A stretch of 64,000 bases of DNA, taken from NCBI GenBank assembly GCA_009760855.2, contig WPIO01000140.1, positions 646,001 to 710,000 on the forward strand, in the 5' to 3' direction. Position numbers and translations under genes: made by a program. The DNA comes from Cristatella mucedo. Taxonomy: Eukaryota; Bryozoa; Phylactolaemata; Cristatellidae. The notes beneath the pieces are model-generated. The model did not search any database. It saw only the letters and a program-made list of their open reading frames with translations, and had not been told where the DNA came from. Below are positions 34,101 through 46,412 of this stretch, piece by piece. Positions within the stretch are counted from its first letter, which is position 1. Every line of letters begins with the position of its first letter.

Positions 34101-37100
34101 GCTGCAGGCATTGAGATTCCAGATGATCCAGCTGGTGGCATGCTGCTCAGCTTAGCTTTTCACACATGGTGATCAGCGCTAGACCAGAGACAGCAACAGC
34201 AGTTTGCACAATGGTAGCTTGTGTGCATGGCTGATGAGCTGCATCTGCAATTAGGCTGAATGGAAGACTTTGGCAGCAGAGCTAGTGTGAGCAAGTAGCC
34301 GAGTTTAGGCTTTCTTACAGCCGAACGTTCGCATGGCTGTATGCCTTCTATGAACGTGGTCATCAGTGTGTTCACTGTGCACTTCTACAGATGGCAGGAC
34401 GGTGCAGCCGCATTTTCGCAGCCTGCATTTGGCAGCAACCCCAGAATTTGAAAACATGGTGGTGGCAGGCATGCAGCAGCAGCAGTACCACCTGGTTTGT
34501 AGGCTTTTGCTTGGGTGGTCGCTTGTCGAGATCAAACATCGATCTTAGCTGTACTTGTGTGTTCCTTGCATGGAGAACTCTGGTTCTCTCTTGCACCTAT
34601 GCACTAAAGTAGCTGTAGCGTGCTATTGTTATTCTAAACAGGGGGGGCAGGCCGAGGTAATAGCTTAGAGCTTGCACACACTGGCTAGTGTTAATAATCT
34701 TTCTTTGTAGTTTCTTCCGACCGGCCGTGACACCGCTTGTGTCACGGTCTTGAGGGACATAACCTACGGTGAGGAGATTACTTGCCATTATGGCGATGAC
34801 TTTTTCGGTGATGGGAATAGTCTCTGTGAGTGTGAGACATGCGAAAGGTAAGTTACAGCCCTGCCGCTGCCTGGCAGTCCCTCATTTGTGACGCGTAGAG
34901 TGCGCTGGGGAAGAACCGGATGTGACTGTTTGCTTGGTAGAGCTGGGCACGTCATTCGGCAGCATGTATGGTATGGTAATCATTCTTTCATCAATCGTTC
35001 ATCTGAAAGGGGACTGAACTGCTGCTGCTGCTTTCAGGCTCAGGTGATCAGTTAGCCTATTGCTAGATTCTTTAAGTAAGAAAATAATATGTATGTACTT
35101 TCCGTGGCTGCTTTGCTAATAACAATCAACAAGTCATGGCGATACCTCGGCTAGCTGGAACCACATCTTACATGATGCCTAGGAGATTGGCTGCTCTCAC
35201 TACAGCCGTATGCTTTGGGAGGGGGATGGCATGCAGTCAGCAGAGGCTCGCTCAACTGCGGACCTCTTGTCGGCAAACTCTCCTTGAAGGAGGCGAACTC
35301 TCCGTAAGCATGGCAATTTAAAACTCAAAGTCAAACGCAGCAGAGGCAGGTTGCAGTTAACTCTTTGGCCACCGTGGGCAGCATGAGCACAGCTGTCGGC
35401 CACGTTTCCTTTTGCAGCCCATGTCGCTCTCTCGATGTCCGTTTAGCCTCGATAGCCTCCTCAGAAAAATGGACTCGTTTGCTCCGGGAATGGTCCCTCA
35501 AGAAAATGGGATAAATTGGGTCGATTCGTTTAAGGAAATAGCCCAAAACTGCATAACTGTGGCTCGAAGCCCAGCAGGCCTCATTAGGTAGGTCTACAAA
35601 GAATGTCACTTTGCCCTTAAAAAATATTTTAGCCCTTCTAGAAAAAGACCGATGTCTCTGGAAACCAATGCTGGAACTCACAGGTACAGGGAAGGCATGG
35701 CTAGCTGGCAGGCCTTGGTTCCCCCTCCGACCCACATTGGAAGGGATGTTGTGTCAGGCTTCCTATAATTGGCTCTTCTGGTAAGGTCCAGGTGTCGACC
35801 ACATCCTGGCTTGATCCTGACCTGGCTATGTGCTTATGTCGAAGCTGTTTGCCAAAGCTGCTTGTGTAGAAGCCGAACTTAGACCCGTCTAACCTGGACT
35901 CGGCTGCCGCCATTTAACTAGATGTCAGCTGATTTTACAGCCTCATCTATGCATGAGCAGATGAGTCCTAACGGCTATCCCCATCCACTTGCAATAATGG
36001 CTTGCCCGCTTCAGGATTCGAACCCTCGAACCAGCTGGTCTTGAGTTCCGAGTGCCTTACCCCTGGGTACAGACCCGGGGTTGGCATGAGCTGCGTGCCG
36101 CCCCAGCAGCTTTTAGTCTCGTCGGAAAAAAGTTTAGTCGTCTGCTGGAATACCTCACTCAAGGCATGCGTCGTGACACGCCCCTTCCTGGTAACCATCC
36201 AGGGGGAGCGTAAGCCACTGCTGCAGCCGTCCATCGTGCCGTACGAAAACAGATATATTATAAGTGTATCACACGTGCACGTATCTTTTTTTCTAACACC
36301 AGAAAGCCGTCAGGACTGAGTGATTTTATGCTAGAGTTTTCTTTGGGCTTTTGCTATGCTATAGCATTGATCGCATACAAATCTTTGTAAAGGATAACAG
36401 CTTTTAATAATAGCTGCATGAATGAGAGCTGCCACTTGTGCGAGTATGTATGTCTGCGGGACGTGCTAATATGTCAGCCGATTCATATGACTTAAGCCAG
36501 ATGACGTCTTCATGGTGGTGGACAAAACCTGTGGGAGAAAAGCCAAAATCTATTGAGATCTTTGGAACTTTTGACAGTATTTTGTGGAAGAGAGTTGGTA
36601 GTTTGATGGTGTCCAGGTGCATATCATTTTAATAAATTTACTGTTTAAACATCTGAGCATTAGCTGCCATAGAGTCGAAGTCCAGTTGAAAATAGATAGC
36701 CGCTAGAAATTTGTATGCCTACTTGCTAAGCTCTCAGTACTGTGGAGCCTCAATCATAAACGTTTGCAGGTTGTCTTGAGAGCAACGTTGCTCTGTTCTG
36801 TTTTCAATGGAGCATAACCTCAATATTATAGTTGGTCAAACAAGATCTGCTTTGAGCATACTGGGCTTGTGCAGGGGGAGTGTTCATCTCCATTCTTGGG
36901 TTGTGAGTGGCTTTTTGAGCTATGGGTACTGCACTGCACTGCACTGCACTGCTGTAGCAGAAGTAGCTGCTTATTTATTGACACTCCATAAGATGATATC
37001 AAAGACTGGCCTTGTTGACTTGAACATGAGAGGTGGGCTTATCCAAACATGCCAGAAGCTGTAAAAGGGCCACTGTCTTCACCTTGCTTTCAGCGGTCAT

Positions 37101-37971
37101 TATTCATTACTCGGTCTGTAGACAATTCATGGAAAGCTTGTAATCATGCTGCTTAGGCCTTGTGGTTGCTGAAGAGAAGCAGCTTTTTGCGATGTGCACG
37201 ATGTTAATGTGACTCCTCGTCTGTCGTCATTATGGGGTAGTAATTTTATTAGAAGTCCTCGATGCTTGGGCATGCGTCGGGTTTTTTCACTATGCTTGGA
37301 CGTGTTGCTCCACATTAGCCGGCATGTTATCTCGTCCTGCTTGCAGGCGCTTGAATGGTGCTTTCAAAGCCCTGGCTTCGCCAAAGTTGACAGCTAAAGG
37401 ATACAGGCTTCGGGACACCGACGTACGAATCAAGCATTTGCCGCCGACGGGCATCAAGGACCTGGTGAAGCCCAAAAGACAAGGTAACGTCTGTGTTACA
37501 CTGCTGACAGCATCGTGGCTGATCTGAACTGTCGAGCTTAGTGTGCCTCCTGCTGTTATCATGCCGATTGCTGCCTCTTCCATTTTTCTGCTGCCTCGTA
37601 AGTGTTTTGCTTGGGCTTGTTCTCAGTAAAAGCTCGATGCATCTAGCTAGTATGTGGCGCTGCCTGGTGATGAAGAAGCAAGCTCTTGTTTCCTGCCACT
37701 ACCTTGAGTGATCGCTAGAGACAGGTAGTTTGCAAATCAGTGCGCTTAGGCGATGAAAGTGTGACATCAAAACGTGCTATCCTCTGCCATAGGATGTGGT
37801 TTTAAATTATAGATGTACCTTATAGGATGCAGTATATTATTAGTAGCTGCCTCACTGTTTTCTCATTGCAGTATTGGTAAGCAATTGAAGCACCGATACC
37901 CTGTAAATTGCTTATCAATACCTCTGTGTACAGTATTACAGATACAGTTGTGTTTTTGTATTGTGTGTCCA

Positions 37972-38051
<80 letters not shown>

Positions 38052-40033
38052 TGTGTGTGTGTGTGTGTGTACTGCTGGTCCGAAAAATCTGCCCACCATC
38101 GGGAACAAGATATAACGTCAAATATTGTAGTGTTTCATTTACTGCTGGCCGACAAAATTTCACCAGAGCACGGGATTTGCAAGAGCTAGCAATATTTGGA
38201 ACAAATCGTACTCTCTACCACCTCGGTTTTTTACCATGTGAAAAAAAAACAGGCACAATGACCCTGTTTTGCCACATCCAGGACAATCTCCTGCTTCCGG
38301 CATAGTCACTGTTATTGGCGAGTATTGTTTGCTCTTTATTCGTCAGGAAACATAGTTTGTTGGTTTCCCACTCTAATTGCACTTCCGAATTCTGGCATGG
38401 TCTCGAACCAACCAGGTCTGGGCATGTGCAAAATCAGATGGCTTGAACGTTGAACATTCCCGAGCTAGATTCCCGTGCTAGATAAGGTTACTGAGGTGCT
38501 TATAAAACCCCAAACAAATTAACTTTTGCATGTTTTTTGTCTAACTGGCTAACTAAATTGACAGCTTGGGTGATTTGCTACATATATTACTTCATTGTAG
38601 TAATTAACCTTGTGGTTGTATTTGTTTAGCTTATTTTAGGTAAAGCAGTGCAATGTTTCAGATTTGTGGTGTGTGTGTGTGTGTGTGTGTGTGTGCCCAT
38701 GCGTGCTGCCTCGTTCAGCTTTCGAAAGCATTCGGAGTTGTACAGTCCCACAGCTGCTTAAGCCGATCGGAAAGCTGCCCGGTAGACTATGAGATGCAGT
38801 TCTTCGCTGCCAGTGAGCGTTTCTACCTGTCTCACAGATGTTCAGGGTTGAGATCAGGAGACTAGCTCGGCCAACTTAGGACTTGGAAGACTGAGTCCGA
38901 AAGGGACTGCTTTGCTGCTTTCACCGAGTGCTTGGGGTCATTATCCATTTGCCAAACATAGTCCTTACCTACAAGAGCTCTGGCACGGGCAACTAAATAT
39001 TTTGGACATCTGTTAAAATGCTGCTATCCGTAACCCGCTAAAGCTGCGTTTACACGGCAGACTTTCCTCCTGACAGATGCAGACTTTCCTCGTAGTTAGG
39101 ACGTTTAAACAACAGATTTAGTTCCGCCCACGACAGATTCGATGGCCGACTTCCCGCCCACAGCCTGTGCTCTAATCCGGAAAGCTGGTATGAAAAAGGG
39201 TTTCCCAGAGATGCCAAGCCGACACAGACAGAAGTTGAGTTTACCACGCAGTCATCATTGTAGAGTAGTATGAGAAGAACAAAAATAAAGAAGATGGGCA
39301 TTTAAAAAAATCTTTTTCGGGAAAGTTCGGGTGTGTAGTGCTAAGTAATGGCCCCGTGACGAGTTTGTTGGTGGATTTGATAAACAAGACACGACTATGC
39401 TATGTAGAAAAGGCTGAAGCATTGGTTACAACACATAAGCATCCCATATTCAAGGACTTGCTCTGAACGAATCAATAGAACTCGAGCCTATGAACGTCAG
39501 CCGTGGGGTATATGTAATGAGCCTAGAGGGTTTGATTGGTCGGCTGGACCAAAAAAGTTGGGACATATTCTCCTGCTGGTGAGTCTACAGACTTGGCTCC
39601 TCCCCATGAATGTTGTGACATAAGATGGCATAGTAGTCCAAATTTGTTGGAAATCTGTCCAAAATCTGTGGGAAAGTCAGTCGTGTAAATGCAGCTTAAT
39701 TCGATGACGAGTTTTGACGTGGAAGCCGAAAAACACGACCATGCCAGTACCTTCCATCACCCACCGTACTTGAGTGTAGATTGTAAATAGTCCGGATTGT
39801 ACTTTACAGCTTTTCGACTGCCGACGAAAGTTCTCCATTTGCCAACTCCGTGGATCATGAATATATTTTTGCCTGTGCTTAGAGCAAAGATCCACTCGTC
39901 ACGAGTAAAATGCGCTTTCTTCGTGCCCGGCACGTGTGCAGACGTGCTTTCTCTTGCTGATTCTTGTATAAATGCCGTGCTCCAAAAGCTTCATCGTAAA
40001 TACTTTTGCATGTGAGTTGTATATGTACGTAAT

Positions 40034-40089
<56 letters not shown>

Positions 40090-40099
40090 CGTGCGAGCA

Positions 40100-40181
<82 letters not shown>

Positions 40182-40203
40182 TGTGCATGCATGCGTGCGA
40201 GCA

Positions 40204-40287
<84 letters not shown>

Positions 40288-40328
40288 CATACATGCATGC
40301 GTGTGTGTGTGTGTGTGTGTGTGCGTGC

Positions 40329-40412
<84 letters not shown>

Positions 40413-42840
40413 GGGCAATGCAATGTGGCTACGCTGTTGTACTTGGATATCAGCAAAGAGATTACGGGTATTCTTGGTATTTCTTTGTAGAGATTCCTTA
40501 CACAATGATGTAGGCATACGCTTGCGTATGTTTAAAGCAGTTTGGCACCTGCACATGCAATCATGTTTACGCATTTTTGAAAGCTGCAGATGCTATTTTC
40601 AGATATGCTCTTCGTTTGTCAGTATGTCTACAGGATGGTCAAATAAATTATTTGCCAATGCAAATAAATGATAATAAATCGTCTATATCTCCTAAAGTGA
40701 ACTTAAGTCTCTTTCTTGGTACTTTACATATCTGAAAAGGATGCACAGTACAGTCAGTCTCATCAGTTAGCACAGATGAACAATGGCTGGGCCGGGTCAA
40801 TTGACAGAGAGCTGTGGTAGATGAGAATGTAGGGATATGAGAATATAGTGATGTAGGGAGAGAATTGTTTTACTCTTAGTCTCGGTTGGTGTCCATGCCA
40901 TCGGTCGTCATTGCAAGGCTTGCTATACGTGGATCTTGCCACTCGTTTAGCTATAGCTGTTTCTTGTTATCTGTCGTGTCGGCTGCGGGAAGCTTCGGAT
41001 TCATTCGCTCGAACACTTGGTTAATGTGTGAGGATTTGCTTGGGTGCTAAGGGCAAATGCCCTTAAGATTCACAGAAGAGCCGGCCACGCATGCGGCGTC
41101 ACCACTTCTCAACATTAGTTGCTCTGTTCAATGTACTGAGGCAGCTCGTTACGCTCTCGGAGCATTGCAGAACCGCTGGCCATAGATTGCCATTGCTGTG
41201 CTTGTGCATGTCACCCCTAACCATGTTATTCATGTTTGTCAAGTATGAGCCCACTCACCATTCGATCGTTATTTCTTTGCAGCAAATGTTGAGTGCCTAG
41301 AAGGAGATTGAGTAATTTGAGGGCGCTTTATCAAGTGTATTATTATTATTATTATTATTATTGCCTTGCATGCCACACGGCAGATAATAGTAATAATAAT
41401 AATAATTCACTTGATAAAGCTCCCTCAGAGAACTTAATCTCTCTCTAGGTGCTTTACATTTGCTGTAAAGTGCCTAGATACCGTCCAGCCGTATCCGCTG
41501 GTAACTTTCCGCCTAAAGTATCAGCTGGTCCGAGCAAGCCTCAGATGGATACTAGCAAACCCGGGGCTGGAGCGGTGTGACTCTCATGCACCACCGCATT
41601 GGCACACGGGAATCTGGCTTGCTTACAAACAACTAGTAATTAGCGCTAGCCGGAAGTCGAGCTCGTGCCGCTTTTCTTCAAGCTGTATGCTGCCATATGG
41701 CTGTGTTCGGCAGCCTGATGTACCGATGGACCTGGATCGTCACAGGAAAGCAGGCAGAAGCAGGCCAGCCTGGTAAAAGCTGCTGAGAGTGTAGCACGGC
41801 GGAGCGATCGTAGCAAATCCCGACGAGGCAGATCCGATGACGTCGGTCCGGTCCTCGCTGCAACCTCCAAAACAACTGCAGGGCCGTGTGCGGTAGCGAT
41901 TGCAGTGGTTGGCTGGCTGGTTTCTGTCCCACCGGAAGTCGGGCCACATTTGCTTTGTTCTTTTTTCGCTAGCCTCGTCTGTTCAGCAGCAGCAGCAGCC
42001 GTTCTCGTTGCAGAGCCTTGGAGACGTCTGCGTGGCAGCGCAGCAAAGAAAGCCCGACCGCAAGCGCTGCGTCCTCTAGCGACGAACGGATCGCTGAGAA
42101 GCGGCAGACTTTCGTCGTCCTTTCGGCCTTCACCGCAGGTGCCACCCGACGTTGCGCGGCGAGTCACTCGAAGTTCACCGTACGTATCCCTGGGACCGCG
42201 ACTCGACCTTCCGCCGCGCAAGAGCGCGGCTTTGAGCGACGACGGCGGCGGCAGCAGAACCGCCCAGTCCCAACTGCATGCCGCCTCAAATGGCGGCCAT
42301 TCGGCTAATGGCGAGGTCGACAAAGAAGACTCGGTGAGCAGCACCACTGCTGCTGCTGCTTGTCTGGCAGCCGGCGCCCGTGTGAATCCCGACTCCGTCG
42401 GAAAGGCGGCCACGAACGGGAAAAACAATAATAATAACAATGGTGACAATGCTGGCGCCGGCCGCAGTCCGGCAGCAGCCGAGCCGCTGCTGCGCGGATG
42501 CGAAGATTCGCGCGCCGAGAGCTGCTTACCGCTGCTGCACGTCACTTCGAGAGCTGCCGAGGAGGAGCTGCCGAGCGCAGCGCCGGCTGCGGTGCCGAAA
42601 AGGACGTTGAGCTGCGGCGGCGGCGAGACGGCGTTCAGAACGGTTCCCAAGCTGAAGCTCCGTATGAAGCGACGAGCCGCTCTCGACCCGTCCGCCGAGC
42701 CCTACTATGAAATACTAGGCAACGTCGACAGCGAAGGACCGAGCGTGAACATTAGCAATTGCGGCATTAAGAGGATCAAGTTAAAATTCGATGGCCAATC
42801 GGTCGCCATCAACCTCACATGCAATGACGTGGCCACGTGA
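26285..42840 (+). CDS. KMT5B: Histone H4 lysine-20 N-methyltransferase, Suv4-20 (KMT5B/C) family
   Basis: The gene is assembled from seven exons: 26285-26412, 28479-28644, 29842-29954, 32951-33137, 34711-34847, 37347-37483 and 41987-42840 (573 codons). Family members convert H4K20me1 to me2/me3 with S-adenosylmethionine in heterochromatin. The N-terminal helical part has [20 protein letters not shown]. The SET core reads [44 protein letters not shown] and [14 protein letters not shown]. The post-SET zinc-binding end is CECETCERR. The tail after residue 290 is Ala/Ser-rich and variable, with a conserved-looking KLKLRMKRR...IKRIKLKF end. The length lies between human KMT5C and KMT5B. The start has a good AAAATGG context; an in-frame Met at 26201 is an alternative. 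Oddities are T196 in the SAM-contacting NHDCRPN motif and several in-phase acceptors for the last exon. Invertebrates usually carry one such gene, so the B/C distinction does not apply. Confidence 0.93.
26584..27244 (-). mobile_element. LINE family B (L2-like), 5'-truncated, in KMT5 intron 1
   Basis: Minus-strand frames give [20 protein letters not shown], then [15 protein letters not shown] and [12 protein letters not shown], the usual C-terminal end of L2/CR1 ORFs. The 3' end is the family B terminus TACATTACATTA. A GT microsatellite abuts its 5' edge. Confidence 0.8.
27245..27310. repeat. GT/GTGC microsatellite
   Basis: GT repeats at 27245-27270 continue into imperfect CACATGTGTGCG-type sequence. 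Confidence 0.9.
28039..28132. repeat. CA microsatellite in KMT5 intron 1
   Basis: An uninterrupted CA run of about 47 units. Long His/Thr or Cys/Val frames over it are artefacts. Confidence 0.95.
28479..28644 (+). CDS. KMT5B: KMT5 exon 2
   Basis: Completes R43 and encodes residues 44-98, including [20 protein letters not shown] and [10 protein letters not shown]. Acceptor TTGCAG, donor GTAAGG, phase 2 to 0. Confidence 0.88.
29034..29607 (-). mobile_element. LINE family B (L2-like) fragment in KMT5 intron 2
   Basis: Colinear with 26584-27244 at nucleotide level (AAGCGGCTTTC, GTGGAA-TGAGTTCCACAGTC, GACCTGC) but with its frame destroyed. It ends in the same terminus. Confidence 0.7.
29842..29954 (+). 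CDS. KMT5B: KMT5 exon 3
   Basis: Residues 99-135 plus two bases of W136: [19 protein letters not shown], then [13 protein letters not shown]. This matches the family segment leading into SET. Acceptor TCCCAG, donor GTAAGT. Confidence 0.88.
31571..31712 (+). mobile_element. SINE family A in KMT5 intron 3
   Basis: A full-length copy: CCGAGCTGGTTTGGTCCAG head, B box GTGGGCTCGAGCCC, and the tail GAAGCGCCTGAATAGAG...TAGGGCGCTATACAAAT. Confidence 0.85.
32951..33137 (+). CDS. KMT5B: KMT5 exon 4 (SET core)
   Basis: Completes W136 and encodes residues 137-198: [33 protein letters not shown] and [13 protein letters not shown]. Acceptor TTGGTAG, donor GTGAGA, end phase 0. T196 replaces the usual Asn. 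Confidence 0.93.
34711..34847 (+). CDS. KMT5B: KMT5 exon 5 (SET end and post-SET)
   Basis: Residues 199-243 plus two bases of R244: [34 protein letters not shown] and CECETCE. The Tyr of HYGDDFFG corresponds to the conserved SET aromatic residue, and the CECxxC cysteines bind zinc. Acceptor TTTGTAG, donor GTAAGT. Confidence 0.93.
35922..36095 (-). mobile_element. SINE family B in KMT5 intron 5
   Basis: Minus-strand copy with B box GGGTTCGAATCCTG near 36015-36030 and terminal GAGGCTGTAAAATCAGCTGA. Confidence 0.7.
37347..37483 (+). CDS. KMT5B: KMT5 exon 6
   Basis: Completes R244 and encodes residues 245-289 plus one base: [28 protein letters not shown] and KDLVKPKRQ. The RxxGAFK and YxLRxTDxR positions match the family just after the post-SET. 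Acceptor TTGCAG, donor GTAACG. Confidence 0.85.
37979..38070. repeat. GT microsatellite in KMT5 intron 6
   Basis: About 45 GT units with one GA interruption. Confidence 0.95.
38690..39010 (-). pseudogene. Tc1-like transposase fragment in KMT5 intron 6
   Basis: The minus-strand reading [20 protein letters not shown] is followed by the SPDLNPEHL box, the order found at the second and third acidic residues of Tc1/mariner DDE transposases (QDNDPKH...SPDLNPIE). Stops and frame changes interrupt it, and the N-terminal half and terminal repeats are not seen. Confidence 0.7.
39042..39696. mobile_element. 655-bp MITE with terminal inverted repeats and TAA target duplication
   Basis: The left end AGCTGCGTTTACACGGCAGA and the right end (inverted AGCTGCATTTACACGACTGA) match with few differences over about 26 bp. 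TAA flanks both sides (39039-39041 and 39697-39699). A TAA duplication fits PIF/Harbinger-type integration (TWA target). No transposase was recognised inside, so it is non-autonomous. Confidence 0.75.
40035..40410. repeat. Compound GT array in KMT5 intron 6
   Basis: About 375 bp of GT runs broken by related GCGTGCG-GAGCATGCG spacers at about 40085-40103 and 40177-40208, and by smaller breaks at 40280-40301 and 40322-40333. Confidence 0.95.
41205..41361 (+). mobile_element. LINE family A 3' end in KMT5 intron 6
   Basis: CATGTCACCCCTAACCATG, the TTGCAGCAAATG segment and the terminal hairpin end in an ATT run. Confidence 0.75.
41386..41470 (-). mobile_element. LINE family A 3' end, inverted
   Basis: The same terminal hairpin and CAAATG segment on the minus strand, tail to tail with the copy at 41205-41361. 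Confidence 0.75.
41987..42840 (+). CDS. KMT5B: KMT5 exon 7 (C-terminal tail)
   Basis: Completes residue 290 and encodes 291-573, then TGA at 42838. It is rich in Ala, Ser and Arg, with an Asn run near 42425. It ends [10 protein letters not shown]...PYYEILG...[17 protein letters not shown]. The phase fits exon 6. The acceptor could be 41986 or any of the in-phase AGs at 41989, 41992, 41995 and 42013. Linkage to exon 6 is inferred from phase, position and the basic tail; the SET exons do not depend on it. Confidence 0.7.
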
Positions 42841-44057
<1,217 letters not shown>

Positions 44058-44199
44058 CCTTAGTGGTAATGCAAGCCTAAGTAGGAGTGGCACTCACAGG
44101 GAACTCAGCTAAGGTCGGAGCGAGTTACAAATATGGAATGCTGCTTTTGTCTTGCCTGTGCTAACTTCTGGCTCGAAGGGCCGCCTCCTCAATGAGATT

Positions 44200-44531
44200 T
44201 CAGCCTTTGCATGTGCCCGAAACATTGTGCATACTGTGCCTACATACCAGCTTCTGCAGCTGACTGCCATAGTCAGTGACATAAACTCTCCTGCTGCAGG
44301 CTTTGACGCATCCTTTCCAGCGGTCCTTAGCTGCTGCTGCCATGCTACTCACTGCCTCGACTGCTCTCCTGACTCAGCCATGCTTCTCGCTTTCTCTTTG
44401 TTTCGTGAGATGAAGTGTTGTGGCTACCAAATGCATACCGAAAGCCGCATAGGCTTTGAGTGAGCTATTGAAATCTCTCCTGTAAAACACCTACCTAAGT
44501 CTCTGTGGAGTTACAGATTGAGATACATTGC
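44200..44531 (+). mobile_element. LINE family B 3' fragment
   Basis: CTTTCCAGCGGTCCTTAGCT, CATGCTACTCACTGCCTCGA and the end GTTACAGATTGAGATACATT match the 3' UTR of the other family B copies. Confidence 0.65.
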
Positions 44532-44939
44532 GTTTCTGTTTCAATTTCCCCTAAAGGGAAAAACAGCAAGGATTCTAGGCGAGTAGGCTACACAGCTTGG
44601 CCAGAGTGAAAAATGACTCCCTTGGAGACTAGAAACTGCTTCAATGAAGTCGGAGTAAGCTTTTTGATGGGTGAAACCAAACTACTTTTGAGGCTCGTTG
44701 TCGAAGCTCGGCAAGACGCGGATTCGGCTGCAGTCATGTCAGGCACAAAAGTTCGGCCGGTCCCTCCTTCATGCTGACACCTCGTGCTCCTTGCCAACCG
44801 ACTAGATTCATCGCTTAGTCAAAACACTTTTCCCTTTCCATTTACCTGCATGCAGCAGCTTGGACGAATGAGCTTATTTTCAGTTAACACCTGGTGATGC
44901 CAAGGACTACGCGTAGATGTATCTCAAACATCTGCTTAT

Positions 44940-45118
44940 AACCGAATTTAGTGGGTCTTTGTGAATCATCCTTCGTGTGCACTCGCATGCTTATACCGTG
45001 CCTGCTGCCTTCGGATGTTACTACTAATTGTTTGGTAATGCGTCCCATACAGCATCTGTAGTGCTTAGAAAGAGATTCGGTTCTCTGAGTGTGCTATACA
45101 AAATGTATAATTATTATT
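44940..45118 (+). mobile_element. Diverged LINE family A 3' end
   Basis: GTGGGTCTTTGTGA, the Cys/His-type 3' UTR and TGCTTAGAAAGAGATTC-GTTCTCTGAG end in an ATT run. Confidence 0.6.
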
Positions 45119-45124
45119 ACGTAA

Positions 45125-45252
45125 TATATGTATATAGCCCTACAAAAACTGAATCGCCATTCAGGCACTTCACATATGCCATGGGTCTCGAGCCCACGAT
45201 CTCCTTGACCTTGGTCGAGGCTAGCACCTTAACCACTGAGCCAAAGTGGCGA
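45125..45252 (-). mobile_element. SINE family A, inverted next to a LINE tail
   Basis: On the minus strand it has GCCACTTTGGCTCAGTGGTT, a B box GTGGGCTCGAGACC and the GAAGTGCCTGAATGG tail. It abuts the tail of the LINE fragment at 44940-45118. Confidence 0.7.
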
Positions 45253-45804
45253 AGATCAGATATGCCTGTACCCAGATGTGGCAAACGGGTCCTACTTTGT
45301 GAAGCCGGCTCCTATTTCGATTGCAGGTTGCATGTTGCACTAACGTTCCAGAGTACCCGCAATAATTTGGCGCCGTAGCGGGCTCGCAGTCTCGTGAAAT
45401 CCGCTGCAATAGACTGCAACCACTCCGGCTAACACGACATTCGACAGAAATCGGATTGCAATCTGTGCAGAGCACGGGACATATCACATAATGGGTCTCA
45501 ATCGACGATTCTTTTAGAGGGGCTTCGAGAGTTCCGGCGCATTTAGAACGGTCGTCTGCCCTTGTCGGCCTAGTGCGATCTTGTCATTGCTTTACAGTTC
45601 CTTGAGCTTATAACAGGGATGCTCGCGTTAACGAACTCGGAGTTAAGGTTAATGAGTGCGTCTGTGCTTAGCGGTTTGCAAAACCGTGTTCCTAAAAGTA
45701 ACGGCATGTCAAAACGGAGTCTTTCCAACCCAAGGCACTGGCGACAGTACAGATCGCGTCTCGGCTCTACTCATTGGACTAGGCACCGCTGTGCCTAAGC
45801 CTCT

Positions 45805-45972
45805 CGTGGCTGCAATGACCCGCTGGCTAAAGTGCTCGCTCTTCACGACCGAAGAGTTGTGGGTTCGAATCCTGCTGGCGGCAATCCTTAATTGCCAACG
45901 GCAAGCGGTGCTGAGAGCCGTCGAGACTCGACTCCCGCTATAAAAATGAGGCTGTTAAATCAGCCAGCAATT
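45805..45972 (+). mobile_element. SINE family B (tRNA-derived)
   Basis: The best copy. It has a GGCTAAAGTGCTCGC A-box region, B box GTGGGTTCGAATCC, the GGCAATCCTTAATTGCC stem and the end GAGGCTGTTAAATCAGCC. Confidence 0.8.
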
Positions 45973-46335
45973 AATTTCTCTCCCCCCCCCCAAAATTTTA
46001 CAGTCAAACCTCTCTGCTGCAACTGCAACCCTCCGTCGGACGATTTTCTTGAAAATCGATTGACCATTTTCAATTTTCGGGCCTGTGGGGAAGTTATGCT
46101 CACAAAGAGGTTCGACTATTAGTATCTACGACTCCATTCATCCCTAACCAACCCGTACTTACAGGGATATGACACTTTCACTACTGCACTGGCGTGCGAG
46201 TGCTGGCTGTTTTGGGCTTATGATTGTCAGGGAGTCTGAGATAGTTTTTCGCTCACCATCCTTCAGTTGGATTAAGTTGCAGCAACCGGATTCCAATGCA
46301 GCCGAGCTGAAACTACTCTCGAATTGACATTGCAG

Positions 46336-46412
46336 CAAATGTAAAGCGCCTAGAAAGGGATTGAGTTATCAGAGCGCTTTATCAAGTGCATTATTATTAT
46401 TGTTATTATTGC
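46336..46412 (+). mobile_element. LINE family A terminal fragment
   Basis: GCAGCAAATGTAAAGCGCC, a shortened hairpin and an ATT/GTT run. Only the last part of the element is left. Confidence 0.65.

Noticed and set aside
39879-40513. Long His/Thr and Cys/Val open frames
   Set aside because: Translations of the GT microsatellite.
41646-42650. Open frame of 334 codons on the minus strand
   Set aside because: Antisense shadow of the GC-rich KMT5 last exon, with no recognisable domain.
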